A stretch of DNA of 64,000 bases from Astropecten irregularis (taxonomy: Eukaryota; Echinodermata; Asteroidea; Paxillosida; Astropectinidae). The stretch lies in NCBI GenBank assembly GCA_963971285.1, contig OZ020244.1, positions 12,958,001 to 13,022,000 of the forward strand, read 5' to 3'. Below the pieces are notes generated by a model. That model worked only from the letters and a program-made list of their open reading frames with translations. It made no database searches and was not told where the DNA came from. Positions 10,495-22,555 of the stretch are shown in pieces. Every line of letters starts with the position of its first letter. The first letter of the stretch is position 1. The position numbers and the translations under genes were made by a program.

Positions 10495-11929
10495 GGGTAG
10501 TCGGCGGATGACTAGAACGAGTTCTTTCGAACTGCTCCCGCAGAGTTTGTTGATTTCGCCTTGTATATTCTATTTTCTCAACTTTCCTCAGGCAGATGGA
10601 ACAAACTTTATTTGCCACGAAACTGCTCAGTGCTCACGTCCGCTCCATCTCCAAGCACGACATTCAGTCATTCGATTAACACAAGGGAGGCATTATTATC
10701 TTCGTTGCGTGATTTATACGAAATACATTTATTTCGTACATCAACGTTACATATGACGCAACAAGGTGTAACTGTTGTTGAAGGCCGTCGTTCTTGCGAG
10801 ATTGGCTTAACGGGAGTTTTGGCTTCTTCACTACTTGCCATTTTTATCCATATTTTACATGAGAAGGTGCAACGTACGACCAGGAAGGATGAAGGTAAGA
10901 CCACAAAACATGCCAGTGGCAGTAGCACAAGAAACGTTATTTCACAAGTCAAACAGCGAAACCATAGCATTTTTTACAGTTTCTATTTCGGTTTGTATTG
11001 ATCTTTAAGAAAACTGTTGTCCTCTTACTGAAATCGTTTTGAAATAACACAAGTATTTTGTGATAATATACTAGGCACCGATGGCGAGTTATATACTACT
11101 CCTCGATCAGCTGGCACACCATAACAACAAACAACGTGCCACAATGCACTATGACCTTCTTCAATTATGCATTTATTAAGCAGCGACAAGCCAATCCAAG
11201 AGCGTATTTAAAAGGTTATCTATATCGCTATTAGCATAATGAGCTCCGCCCAATACACCTCCCGTGTACGACTGATCCAAGGCGTCCGTTTGAGCTCTGC
11301 CAATTTGCATATTTCCCTTACACTCAAAAAAATAATTCCTTCATTTACTTAAAAAAATGTTAGGCAACACTGTTGCCTTAAATCGATTACGTCAATTCAA
11401 CTCGCATACAATTAATTATAAACAACCTCAATTTGGCTGTAGATGTTACTTAAAATTTAACATTGTTGTATTTACTTAATAAATTTAAGAGAACGATGCT
11501 ACCTTAATTTTTTTAAGTGTTTGGAATTTGTAATAGATTTAAGTAATTAAAACTTATTATTTCGAAGTATAAATTAATTGAATTGTCTTCATTCAGATGA
11601 ACTAAACCCATTTAAGTTAAAGACTTTACTCAATTTTCATAAGTATTTGTAAAGTGCATGAATTTTAAGTAATTGTAACTTATTTTGTGCCATTTGTTTC
11701 TACTTAAATTTGCATTTTGTTGCAATAAATCAATTCCTTTGGTGTCAAGTCTTACTTCATTTCATCAATTATTCCCCACTGCATAAGATTAAGTTAGTGC
11801 CACATAATTTGTGATGTATGTTTTTCTTATTTTCAATGCTGTTCAGAAGCCGTGGTGTGTGTCCATCAAGTTTTGAGTAGATTGAAGACGTCAGTTGAAT
11901 GGTTGTTATTCTTTGAAACTCGGCACAAA
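10495..11929 (+). repeat. Repeat copy B (unoccupied ISL2EU site)
   Basis: A direct copy of 1-306 plus 9117-10,156 without the transposon. The junction GCGAG-ATTGG at 10,796-10,805 is the empty target site. A 146-codon frame (10,561-10,998) crosses the site and ends TAT-TGA; it contains a hydrophobic stretch, 'VLASSLLAIFIHIL', and a GTAAGA donor at 10,893, but no domain I recognise. Copies A and B differ at scattered bases, so the duplication is not recent. Confidence 0.8.
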
Positions 11930-11989
11930 CCTAAATGAAAATTAAAGAACAGACAGAGAATGAAAGATGGGTAGGAGAAGAGGAGACCT

Positions 11990-13240
11990 TAACAAATCTT
12001 TCTGTATGTACACAAAAAATGATTTCCTCTTGAAGGATGAGTGTTATTCCTGCTTCCACGGAGCTTCTCATACCTCCATGCTGTGTCCAGATAATCGAGT
12101 CCAGAGGTTAGGGAAAGGGGTGTCAATTCTTTGAACAGTTTCACATTCATACTTTTTATAAAACAATGCATGCTGAACATCCTGTAAATAATGTGAGCAA
12201 ATAACTACATATTTTGTTATCAATAAAACAGCAAGATGTAATTCCTAACCTGTGCTTCTGTAAACAACGCTGGCCATCGCTCCTTGAAGTCAGTCACAAA
12301 TGGTTTCTTCAGAACCACCCCTTGTCTTCTATGAGAAAATGTTCTTCCCATCTTGTCACTGATGTATTTCTCCATACTCCTTTTCTTCACATCATCAAGG
12401 AGTGCAAGTCTTTCGTTTTCAAGGGTGGCTGCGGTTTCACCATAGGGATAGTCTGGTAAATAATTCACCTCTGCTTTCCTGGGTTTTTTTACGTTCTTGG
12501 CAGGTGCCTTGGTGCCATCTCCTGCTGCTCTGTTGAGAGAGTTGACAGTAAGTTCTGGGCATCCGGCACTTCTTAGTTTAGTGCGGTAGTTTCCCATTTT
12601 AAACTTGTTTTGCTACCAAAGCACGGGCTACACAGCAAAATTGCTGTGGGGTAAGCCTTATATTTGAACATGCTTTCAGCGAGCTTGTCTAAGATGTCTG
12701 ATTTCATTGCTACTGGGCTTATTAGATTTATATCAAGTTCATATTGTCTGTTTGCCTTGGCGAGTTTGAGCTCAGTATCGTAGGAAAAACGTTGAATTGG
12801 AAAGTATGTGGGCTATCCAAGAGTTCTCTGTGCGTTGTTGGACTCGGGAGATGATATGACTAATGTGTCATTCGAAGATTCACTGGATCTACAAGATGAT
12901 TCAAGGTCACATGCAGAAGTGCTTGGAGTAGAGTGAAGTAACTCTTGGTATAAGCTGTCAGTAAAATCATTGTCAGAATCTGGGATTGAAGTGAATATCA
13001 CTTTCAGAGTTCCTTTGTCCGGAATGTCAGAAGTTGATGATAAATTACAAAATTGATCGAAGTCGGGATCCATGTATTGTAGTCTGAACTCCCCAGACAG
13101 TGCAAACTATAGTTGGAGCTTGTCACAGAGGTCATTCACAGTATCTGGCATTCCCGATGGAAGGATGAGCTTTCTTATATCAAGATCCTGTTCAACGATG
13201 ACCCTCAATTTCATACATGGAGGTTCAACATCTGCCATGG
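11990..13240 (-). pseudogene. Broken copy of the multi-copy 'GNYRTKLR' family with ubiquitin-fold N-terminus
   Basis: On the minus strand from ATG at 13,240 the product starts 'MADVEPPCMKLRVIVEQDL', a PB1/ubiquitin-like fold, and reaches an in-frame TAG at about 13,111. The frame resumes at once with 'FALSGEFRLQYMDPDF', a conserved segment of this family, and 'KGTLKVIF'. A second block near 12,780-12,620 reads 'FSYDTELKLAKANRQYEL' and 'ILDKLAESMFKYKAYP'. After a frame change and a loss of about 20 codons comes 'FKMGNYRTKLRSAGC' and, from 12,597, 'RPRKAEVNYLPDYP'-type sequence through 'RWPALFTEAQ' to a GT donor at 12,251. A further exon may start at 12,181. Homologues are abundant and uncharacterised in fish and invertebrates; their multiplicity suggests a mobile origin. 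The stop and frame change mark this as dead. Confidence 0.6.
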
Positions 13241-14203
13241 TGGATCAGAAATGCTGAAATGGAAATAATATATGTGAAATCACTTGTTCTAAATGATGTT
13301 TATACTAAAAAGGCTTGTTTAAAAGGAAATTGACTTTCACTTTCAGTGTTTCTTTTACAAAATAGTTCACACACTTCTTCAGGGGAGCTTGGACAGAGTG
13401 TTCAACGTGACATGGATTGGTTTTAATTACATATGATTGTCGGCATAACTGCGCAGAATCGAAGGGGATAAATGGTGTCCCGAGAGGTCGAGCCTTGTAC
13501 CTTGCAGTTTAAGAGCCCGGGCTCCGCCGGTTGATTTGCAGGCTCGCAACACCTCTTGGGTGATAACGTGTGGTGCAGTGATCCGCCAATCGCAAGTAGT
13601 CCCTCCCTCTAGTACAATGTATATTGTATATAATTAAGAAGTACTGGAAAATCGGAGAGGGATATGTCATAATTTTACAATTTTCCATGAATGTAATATT
13701 CTCATAATAATAGTTTTCTTTAGTTGATGTGAGTTGGGTCAGTGAAATTGCTTGGGTTAATTTGAGATTTTAAAGAAGAAACTTGCACTGTTTATTGCAT
13801 TTTGAGCATGTGCGGTGATTAATATTGACAGAACGTGTCACCCTACAGTACAATGGGTGGTTTCCCATTTGATGGAGAAAGTTATTAAGGTTTTTGCAGA
13901 TGCCAAATTTAATTCTATGTAGAATTGTTCAAAGATTGTTAACATTGAACAATCTTTAACCCTTTCAGCCCCACATTGTTTATTACCATGCGTCCTGTGG
14001 TGCCCACATTGTTTGTGCACAGTACACTCCCCTGTCCCACGTTTTTTTTGCACACACACAAAAAATGCAGCTCAGAATAAATGTTATTTTCAAACTCGAT
14101 TTTCAGTATGAAGGAATTATCATGGGAAAAACTTTATGCACAAACCTTGAAGCCACTAAAATGATCTTTCCAACCATGTTAAAATTATTATGTACTTGTT
14201 TTA
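13241..14203. other. Intergenic stretch with small palindromes
   Basis: No gene is visible. 'AAAGATTGTT' at 13,931 pairs with 'AACAATCTTT' ending at 13,957 to give a perfect 10 bp stem. Around 13,470-13,557 a GC-rich patch with 'GTCCCGAGAGGTCGAGCC' and flanking GGTGT/ACACC loosely resembles a tRNA-derived SINE head, but the B-box is poor. Confidence 0.4.
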
Positions 14204-14500
14204 TTATTTGCACATTATCAAAAATTGCGTGTCTGAGCACCGCGAAGTCCACAGCGGCCACCACCACGGCCACCGCCACGACACCGCTGGCTCCAGTCGC
14301 ACTCGGCCCGGTGCCGCGGTGTTGGCTTGGCCCGCTCCCGGTACGGTGTTGTGGCACTTGAACCAGTTGAGTTCGTAGTCAAAATCATCATAAGAATCCC
14401 TGCTGATATCATTGGGATCTTCTGAACTAGTTGATTCCATGTCTGAATCAGGAAAAAGTCCAGCAAGAATTTTAGCCTCACGGTCAGTCATGATGCTCAA
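14204..14500 (-). CDS. Unrecognised 98-codon frame with acidic start and GC-rich tail
   Basis: It opens 'MSIMTDREAKILAGLFPDSD' and continues acidic (TSSEDPND, YDDFDYELNWF). It then enters a Gly/Pro/Ala/Arg-rich tail encoded by an unusually GC-rich patch (14,236-14,355) quite unlike its AT-rich surroundings. An acidic start of this type occurs at the front of piggyBac-like transposases, but no transposase core follows. It could be a first exon whose partner is lost, or chance. Confidence 0.28.
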   Translation of the reverse strand: MSIMTDREAKILAGLFPDSDMESTSSEDPNDISRDSYDDFDYELNWFKCHNTVPGAGQANTAAPGRVRLEPAVSWRWPWWWPLWTSRCSDTQFLIMCK

Positions 14501-14639
14501 GAGGCGAGCAAATTCCAGCTTGAAAACTTTGTTGGCGTTGTAACTTTGTAGGTCAATTTTCTCGAAAATTCGTAATGGCGTCCCTATGTGTATTGTGTAC
14601 CATTGGAAAGACGCGTCATTGAGCTTTCTATCTGTATAA

Positions 14640-17403
14640 AACCCAACACCAGAGCCTTAGGAGAATAAAACCGCCCTTTCTGCTGGAAAACACTGTTTCA
14701 CTAGAAATGTACATGTGGGGGATGTATCTTTTTAGGGTTAACATGCGCTTCCTTTCGACCAGGTATGCTGCTAAGGGGTAACAGTCTGTCAGTTCATCAC
14801 AATCCACAATGACTAACTCTTTTACAGTTGACACAAGCTGAAATGATCTCAGGTGCTCTATATACCATGCACTTAGCTTTTTGACAATAAAGCTTAGTCT
14901 CTCTCGCACTATTACCAGATGTAAAATTTCACCACAGTCTGGGAGCCCCCCTGTTCAGGAGCCTACTGCGAGAATCATTCCAACTGTGTAGTTGGTTCCA
15001 TAGTATGATGCCCGTTTGGCCAAGTGTACTATATATAGGTTAGGATATCTTTGTGCCACAAGCTGTTTGATATCATCCCTGACTAAATCCAGAGGAATCT
15101 TTGAAACATTGGTAACTTCTAGAGCAGTCTTAATAGATCTTGAGGAATGGTACTCATAACAAACCATCAGCTGATGCTTCATTGCAAGTGACAACAGTAT
15201 ATTCTTAAAGCAATTTGTGTATCGTGCAACTTGCTTAAAAAAGCTATGCTTTGCTTCAAATCGCATTGTCCAAAGAGCTACAATAGGACCAAAGGAACGG
15301 ATCAACTGTGGATAATGTTCATGAAATGATGTTTGGGGATCAATTTCAGTTCAGGGAAAACCTCTTGATATTTCTGACGATGTTCAGATATTTTGCAATC
15401 AAGATATGAAACAGTTTCCTCAGTATGGACAGGTGCCACAACAAGTTCGACTTTATCCTTCAGGTCCATTAAGACCTCCCATGCTGCCTCCCCATGATGT
15501 ATCCTTGATCCTACAATAAATAGAAGCATCCACAACAAGGTCCAATTCTCAGCGGCATTGCCACCAATAGTGGATGAGAACTTTTCTGGAATAGGCTGTG
15601 GGCAGTTCTTCCTATCAGCCCACTTGTAAGGAAAAGACTTGATTGATTCATTCAGAATAGCAAGTGTGAAGTACTTCTTGGAAATGAATCTATGGAAGCA
15701 ATGTGCAAGTTCTACAGGGACTATTCCTTCAAGAAAGTCGTGTCACACATCAGGGGGAAGGCCTGTTAACACATGGAAGTGGCTGAGTTTTTCAGTCAAA
15801 GGACACACTGTTTTTACCACGTAACAATTATTCAGAGTTTCATCTTCCTCAACAGTTTTAACATGCTCCAAATGATCTTCTTTTGTCCTCAGTTTAAAAG
15901 CACCCGATCTTACATCCTTTAACTGAAAATCAGCATGGTGTCCGGTGCAAAATCTACAGATGTAATGCCCAGCAAAACTTTCCACAAAGCCTCCGATACT
16001 ATGGGCACCAAGATTGTCTGCAGAAATGTACTGAACAGAGCCTTTTACATTTATTCCCAATCTGGGAATGAAGATGCCCTCCTCTTCAAGTGTTACAAGA
16101 TCTTTCAACAGTGGCCCTAAAACCATACTATATCCATATTTACATGGTTGGTTTTACACAGTAGGGCTAGATTAATTGATGTCAATGAAGACCGGTACAT
16201 CCCTGGCAAATCCGACAAGACCCAGTAGACAGCACAGACTTTGTGTTTCTTTCTAGATGTGCCAAGAGAGTTACACACTTCAATATCATCTACATATAGT
16301 CCAACTGCAATTCGAAACTCATCACCAGAAAAAAGGTATTTTCTTTAAAGAAGAGCCCATCACGAAATGTTCTGTACCACAACATATGTGTATCATCAGC
16401 CACTTCATTTGTTTCTCATTGCACAACTTTGCAATACCTTACTAAGGACTGCATCTGCATCAAGTTTCTGCTGTAATGATTGTAGAATTGGTACATACTG
16501 ATAAGTGTTTTTTTCTTTTGCATCAAGTGTGTATTCCACACAGGTTCCAAAACGTTTTTTTTTGTAATACTCTTTGCGTTTATAGGCTATGGTCAAGGGA
16601 CCATCTTTTCCAACTGATGTCATAATGGGATTGGTTGTATGCACAGCATTGGCTATTTCTCTAATTATGTCTTGGCCAATGTTACAGTTGTGTTTTTTCA
16701 AAATGTTTTCCAGAACATAAGTCATGGCCGGTGTAGAAACAGAAACAATGAATTCCTGCTCCTTGACCAACTCATCAATTGCTGTGCCAGAAACATAATA
16801 CAAGTTTTCCAATTTCAGCAGAAGACCTGCAATGTTATGTTCAATGTTTTTTTCATAACCCTCTTAGTCATCAAAATCAGCAGTAAGAAAATCTTCATCC
16901 CCTTGAACATCATCTCCTTGTACATCCAAATCTTCTTCTTGTGATTATATATCTGATTGAAATTCTGATCTTTCTACAACTCCACTTTTGAAATCTTGAA
17001 GAGTATGTGGAGTGTGTTTTCTGCTCTTATGAGATCTAAAAGTCCCATGCACATTTGCTGTGAAAGAGCAGCCTTTGAACATGCACATAACAGTTCCCAA
17101 GTGTCTACCAATAAGTTCAAAATACAACGCTTTTGTTGTGATGATGTCATTCTGTTCACAGAAATGACACTTGAAGGAAACTGCTCTCGGCAAATTCAAT
17201 GCACATTCATGTGCAGTTTCTCTAGAGTGATACCGAGACAAGTGGGTTCGAAAAGCACAAGTTGTTTTAAATCGACAGGGGCAATCATAGTACAAACATG
17301 GTTGAGGATTATTGGGACCATATTGCCCATGCTGAAGCTTGTAGTGTTTATGTGATATTGACCTTGGGGTTGTGTTAAAACTACAATCTTTACACCGCCA
17401 CAT
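14640..17403 (-). pseudogene. Full-length broken copy of a multi-copy C2H2 family ('MRFEAKH' protein)
   Basis: From ATG at 17,403 the minus strand reads through C2H2-type fingers (CKDCSFN...HKHYKLQH, CPCRFKTTCAF...HLSRYH, CHFCEQND..., CMFKGCSF...HKSRKH) in about 150 residues. The same frame continues past two in-frame TAA near 16,943 and 16,864. Later blocks carry 'YVDDIEVCNSLGTSRKKHK', 'ISADNLGAHSIGGF', 'HDFLEGIVPVELAHC', 'WTLLWMLLFIVGSRI', 'FGPIVALWTMRFEAKHSFF' and a C-terminal 'DCYPLAAYLVERKRMLTLK'. This order is that of a large, often repeated family of uncharacterised proteins in fish and marine invertebrates. At least two stops and two frame changes are visible (near 15,743 and 15,305). 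Its function is unknown. The invariant 'LG...RKKHK' and 'SADNLGAH' blocks suggest an enzyme-like core, possibly a transposase. Confidence 0.65.
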
Positions 17404-18757
17404 GACCAGGCACTAAAGAAAACCTTCAAAATTTTACAACTTTGCTAAAATCTTTTTACTTTTGGAGTATAGGGCCTAGTACTTTTAGTAGCCTTTTCAA
17501 ATAATAGGTCTACTGCCTGTCAAGTTTTTTGGATGACCTGGAAAAAGTGCATTAGAAAGAAATGAGTGCACCAACTTTCTCCAAAAAAAAAAAGAACACT
17601 TAGTGTTCCGAGCACTACAGCTCTACGCAAGAATGGGACTTGTAACGGTAGTCAAGTTAAACTAATTGAGCGCTCACGTTATTGTATATTGTGTTTAGGC
17701 CTTACTTAATTTATAGCAGTTACTTCAATTGCTATCAATAAAGTCCCGTCAACTTAATTTTTACAAGTCCCTATTATAAATGCAAATATGTTTATTCAAC
17801 AAATATCCTCCTACTCCATCAGTCATATTCAAAATCGTCATTTTGGTTTACTGACGGACGGAAAAATTGTCTTGCTGAAAACTATGAAAATGATATAAAT
17901 GTAACATTAGACCAGGCCTTGCATGCGCAAAGCGGCCTTGCATGCGCAAAGCCTAAGTAGTAAGTAATGCCGTGTTTTGAACAAACGCAATGGCGACTGT
18001 CCTTATTCGGAGTTAGCTTAATGAGGCAAGAGGCTAGGCCTACACCTACATGTAACGTTATTCTAGTCAAACTACGGGCAAGGACCAGCCAAATTACTAT
18101 GGTCGGTGGCGTCAAAACAGAAACAAAAGTATGATTGGATGAAGCATAAACGAAATATTACTTCTTACCAGAGACACGACGGTCGATGGTCACGGTGTGA
18201 TGATTGGCAAACCTAGGCTATGCATATGCCGTGAGCGTCCGATGTATAATACAGCTGCATCCATGTAGATGCAAAGACACGCATGCGATAGAAAGCGTGT
18301 ATGCACATAGTAGACAGCAGCTCGACGCGACCAAGTGAAGTTGGCGTGCATGGCGCGCGCGTGTATTTGTTACGCATGCGCAATTTATTTCTATAGTTTT
18401 TGGAAACTTAAAAACTTGACTTTGCTTGAGATCTTTCAAACGTTTGAGTTTATACTACATGAGTGTAACAAAGTAATACGCAAATCCACTTATTTGTTAT
18501 CATGCAGCATCTTCAAGTTATTCCAACTTTTCAAAACGAAGCTAAATTTAAACTTTGGTGCATAAAGTGATGTGAATACTGAATAGTGAAAAGGCCTATG
18601 TCGTTTCTGTTTAATGAAGAAAAAATTTATTCTGAATTTGAACGGTTCTCTTGTGTCATTATTTTATAGGACCATCCCCTCACCAGCTTTACTACATTAA
18701 TAAATGACTGTAAAAAAAAAGAAAAAAAGAATACGATGATTTAAAAAAAATATACCT
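17404..18757. other. Stretch without a visible gene
   Basis: Upstream of the C2H2 gene. It includes an A-rich run at 17,582-17,593, a direct repeat of 'gccttgcatgcgcaaagc' at about 17,916-17,951, and scattered 'catgcg' words around 18,240-18,380. I find no convincing exon. Confidence 0.5.
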
Positions 18758-19096
18758 TCAGTTACTTGTCCACAAATGATGCGCTAAGTAGCCAGCTACA
18801 AAACATGCGAATACAAAAAGGGCTACAACCAATACAAACAGATGTTTGATGCAGTGCCTATTTTGATGTACATGTCCAGCTATGTCTGTCCAAACCAGCG
18901 GTTGTCGTCCTGTCCAGGAACTAGACCTGATCTGTGTGTCAGGCAAGCATGTAAAACCCGGCCTTTTTCTAGAAGTAGGCCTACTATGTCTAGGCCTAGG
19001 TATTCGAATTGGTCTTTGGGTGGGCTCTACTTCATCCAACGTGCTCATATCAACCAAAGTGGACATTTCCATCGACGAAGCCATGATGTGTGTCAT
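18758..19096 (-). CDS. Small putative tail-anchored membrane protein, 112 codons
   Basis: An open frame from ATG 19,096 to TGA. A second ATG four codons in (MASSMEM) may be the real start. The N-terminal part is polar, Pro/Arg/Ser-rich and carries acidic and basic clusters. The last 30 residues form one clear membrane helix, 'LFVLVVALFVFACFVAGYLA', ending HHLWTSN. There is no signal peptide, so the predicted form is a cytosolic domain anchored at its C-terminus. I do not recognise the family. The hydrophobic segment at the very end and an uninterrupted frame argue for a real gene, or the last exon of one. Confidence 0.35.
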   Translation of the reverse strand: MTHIMASSMEMSTLVDMSTLDEVEPTQRPIRIPRPRHSRPTSRKRPGFTCLPDTQIRSSSWTGRQPLVWTDIAGHVHQNRHCIKHLFVLVVALFVFACFVAGYLAHHLWTSN

Positions 19097-19861
19097 GTGT
19101 CAGATATAATAAACATGTATTATATAGGCATAAGTAAACATGCACATAATATTATAGGTAATTACACCTAATTAACTTTCCATGTTCAACCAAAAACTCA
19201 ATTTTGGTTCTTATGCTCGTTGTCAGCCGTGCTGATCAAACGCATTCAATTTAAGTTCGACACACTTGTCCAAAATATTGTGTTTTTATAACTTGGGTAT
19301 TAACGTTAAAGCAACACAAATACATGTTTTTTGTTATTAAATCATGGCAGAATTAATATTGCACCATTTTTGTTAAGTATTTCAAATCACTGCATGCTAT
19401 ACAAGTAGCCTACATGTATTTGGTATAGGTCTATACAATGTTTCCGAGTAACCGTAAAGTAATATAGAAAGTTAGAAGTAATCATAAGGAACCGAATGCA
19501 AAGGGCACCTCGTCATGAAATCAAACGATACTGAGTTATATTTGCGAACAAATGTATCCTCATCTTCATTGAAGATTGACTGTCCCGTAACCTTAGCTGT
19601 TTAATTGTGACAACATTATGTATTCTGTAAGCTGCACCCACTTGAGTATTTTATACTAAAATATAACAAGTAACAACCAATAATTTTCTCTTTGATTGGT
19701 AATTACTAAAAAGTGCAACTAATTTTAACTCAAATTTAATGTCGTTCCTTTTACTCAAAAAACGCCCCGGTTTACCTTAATTAATTCAAGTTATAGCGAC
19801 TAATTACAATATTAATTTTTTTCAACTCAAGTATCCTCATAAAATGAACTAAAAAGTGATT
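19097..19861. repeat. AT-rich stretch with ACTTAA-type repeat
   Basis: There is no gene. About 19,640-19,860 has the same 'actcaaaaaa ... aattaattcaagt ... ttttttcaactcaag' texture as the AT-rich sections of the two large repeat copies near 9650-9900 and 11,330-11,700, suggesting a shared noncoding element. Confidence 0.35.
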
Positions 19862-20244
19862 TTAAAGGCATTGCATACGTTTGGTAATGACTCTGAAAAT
19901 GTATGGCAATAAAAACTTACTTGGTGAAAACTACAGCTGCTTTGGATAGTATAATGCATATAGAGAAACTTTCAATTCGAAGTACAGCGGTAATGGAAAA
20001 ATATGTCACTTTTTATCTCCAAAAATTACGAATCTGAGAAGCGTTATGGCCGTAACGCTTCTCAGCTATTGACTTACTGTTATCTGGCGTGAAATAACCG
20101 CTCTAGTTTGTCGCCAAAATCTCAAAACGCTACCACCTTTTGAAGTGAAACTTTCACAGGTTAGTTTTATGGTATATATACACAATTATATTGGTTTGAA
20201 ACAAACAGTAGGCTCAAATTACCAAACGTATGCAATCCCTTTAA
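19862..20244. mobile_element. TTAA MITE, GCATACGTTTGGTAAT family, copy 1
   Basis: It starts TTAA-AGGCATTGCATACGTTTGG and ends CCAAACGTATGCAATCCCT-TTAA. The centre (about 20,034-20,065) is a 32-base palindrome built on 'GAGAAGCGTTA'. A second copy in reverse orientation lies at 30,814-31,197. It is noncoding; TTAA duplications point to mobilisation by a Kolobok or piggyBac transposase. Confidence 0.88.
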
Positions 20245-20291
20245 GTAACATTTAATCACTTTTCCTCTTAACATTTACTTTTGATTATTTT

Positions 20292-20838
20292 TTTTAGTGT
20301 ACGTGAGGTCGCTGTTCCTCTGATGATATAAGTAAATTATGTGATCGTGCAGCTGGAGACTACGAACTATCAAAATAAGCACGCGGTACAACTACGAACG
20401 CCTTGACCAAGGCTATATCGTCTTTGGAAGCTGGCATAGACAGTTAAGACAACAAGGAGTGTGATGAATAAAACTAGCTATAGCTGCTGCAAGCAAGTTT
20501 TGAATGACTATTTCTGCGTATTAGTTATGATTATGTAATTAATACATATGTTTTAATTACAGATTGTTGCAGATGAAGCGCAGGAGAAGGGTGTCACCAT
20601 ACTAGCCGTCGATGCGGAGCAAGAAGATTCAGTGAGGGTGTTGTGTGATGTCGATGATTCGATTAAGACCTTGAGTATTCCCAACCACATTGCGATGAAA
20701 CTGTCATTCAACTAAGGCTGAGGAAGTTCTTGTTGCTCTGGGGGACAAGCGTACTGTCTACAGATGTGTTATTATTGGCCGTAAGGTAACACGTGTCATC
20801 GGCCTTGATGATGAGGAACATTCTACATCTGACTAAAA
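20292..20838 (+). pseudogene. Unrecognised decayed gene fragment
   Basis: Two coding-like stretches. The first, about 20,305-20,460, reads 'SSDDISKLCDRAAGDYELSK' and 'NALTKAISSLEAGID' with in-frame stops. The second follows an acceptor at 20,562 and reads 'IVADEAQEKGVTILAVDAEQ', 'CDVDDSIKTLSIPNHIA'. It needs a one-step frame change near 20,705 to continue as 'STKAEEVLVALGDKRTVYRC' to a stop at 20,838. The clean codon sense on both sides of the shift shows that this was once translated. No domain is recognised. Confidence 0.38.
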
Positions 20839-22555
20839 ACTGACAAAATCATAGACAGTACATCTAACTTGTAAGTAATGAGCATAAATAAACCATATCT
20901 GACAAGATGTAGACTTGTGGCTTAAGTTGGAATGAGAAGAGTTGATTTTGCTATAGTAACCCAGTTTGCCTTAACTCTAAATTGTTGAGTAATATGATAG
21001 AAGTCTGAAGTTACTGATGAACTTGAGTTGTTTTTCAGTTACAGAAACATGTAATCACATATTAAAAATCAGTGATGAAAAGCATCAGCCATCATGTAGT
21101 TAAGTTATCCACTACCTCAGTGTGACAAAGGTGATTGTGACACTGGTCATCTTCCAGGCTTTCCCTGGTGAAGTATTTACCCTGTTGTACCAAGGGCTTG
21201 TTTGTCCTCATGGATGTTGTATGATGCCCTCATTTGTGTCCTAGGGTGATAGACCCTTGAGACCAGGGAAAATGTGTGCATGTACTGGTGGTTTTTTTAT
21301 TTATCAGTAAGTGGTGATTATCAAGGATTCATTATGATAATTACTGGTATCTGTAACCGAAAAACAGCTCAAGTACTCGAGTGCTAATTATTCCAGAAAT
21401 TGAACTGAAATTCAATGTAACTGTAGGGGTGATCTCTTTCCACCTTCGGCTACAAACTTGTAGAAATAAATTTTGTTAGTGAAATGCATATTTGTAACAT
21501 AATCAAATAATATGCCATTATGCCAATTAGGCTTGCCCTTCACCGACGTGGATGAGCACTGTATACTCAGTGCTTGTGAGAGCACGTGAGAAAAAATCAC
21601 ATGCTTGCTCAGTACGTACGTCTCTTAATGTGAAAGAGTGAAAAACCACTCTAAAAGAGAGAAATAACCACTCTTACGAGGAACCATATGGCGGACAACT
21701 TTTTTTAGAGTGAAAAAAAAAGAGTGATCATAATTCACTCCTAAAAAGAGTGAAATTTTACCCTTTCAAGAGTGACTATTGGAGTGTTTACAGGGCACTC
21801 TTTTTAGGAGTGAACATGTCAAACTTGAAAAGACTTGAAATTTGTACTTAGTGTGTCAAAATATTATAAAACACGGTCACAAAATCATCAGTTCCATTTC
21901 AAATTGCAATGCTGCAGATGTTGAAAGGCGAAACGATTCAAATTTTCACATGATTGGATGACAAACTGTTGTACACGCAGAGTATATAAAATAATACATA
22001 TCAATTTTAAGTTATTGTACAGGACTTCTAAGATAAATGAAACATAACACAATTTCAATTTAGGATAAAAGTATTTTATTTTCCAAAAAAGATTTAAAAA
22101 AAAATCCACGGGACAATCCTATGCAAACATCAGAATTTAAATTTCATTACCTACATGTAATTATTTCTTCTCAATGTCTTAAATTTCGAGACCACACCCT
22201 AATTGATTTTTGAAAGTATTTTTTTGGTTCTGTTGTTTTGTTGCGACTGTACAGCAGGGATGTGACTGGATGTATATTAACTGAAAAATTCACGAAATAA
22301 TCGGCAAAACTTTTGAGGGTTGCAAAAAGTCCAAGAACAAAAGCCCGATTGTTAATATTCCCATGTGCAGCTGCACAAAGAAATCCCTCACATTCAATTG
22401 TTCAAAAATATCTTGTATACATTTAAGCCTCAGGGATTCCCGATTTCAAAAGAAATTGTCTGAACAGTTCTGAAATCAGGAGAAATACAACTTGATACAA
22501 AAGTGAAAATCAGGGGAAATCATGAGTGTTCCTAACAAAGAAACTGGAATTTTAT
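20839..22555. other. Stretch without a visible gene
   Basis: AT-rich. It contains one repeat cluster at 21,600-21,830 (listed separately). Otherwise nothing is supported. Confidence 0.5.
21600..21830. repeat. Cluster of 'AGAGTGAA/TTCACTCT' inverted repeats
   Basis: The words 'gagtgaaaaaccactctaaa', 'cactcctaaaaagagtgaaa' and 'cactctttttaggagtgaac' occur several times in both orientations in 230 bases, giving overlapping hairpins. This looks like a degraded fold-back element. Confidence 0.5.

Noticed and set aside
13470-13557. tRNA gene or SINE head
   Set aside because: There is an A-box-like stretch and a GGTGT/ACACC closing stem, but no acceptable B-box or cloverleaf; kept only as a note.
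13956-14741. TTAA-CCCTTTCAGCCCC at the left and AGGG-TTAA at the right suggested a piggyBac-type element around the acidic frame
   Set aside because: The inner ends do not pair beyond three bases, and the right TTAA falls in codons of the C2H2 family's C-terminus (RKRMLTLK), where it is simply coding sequence.
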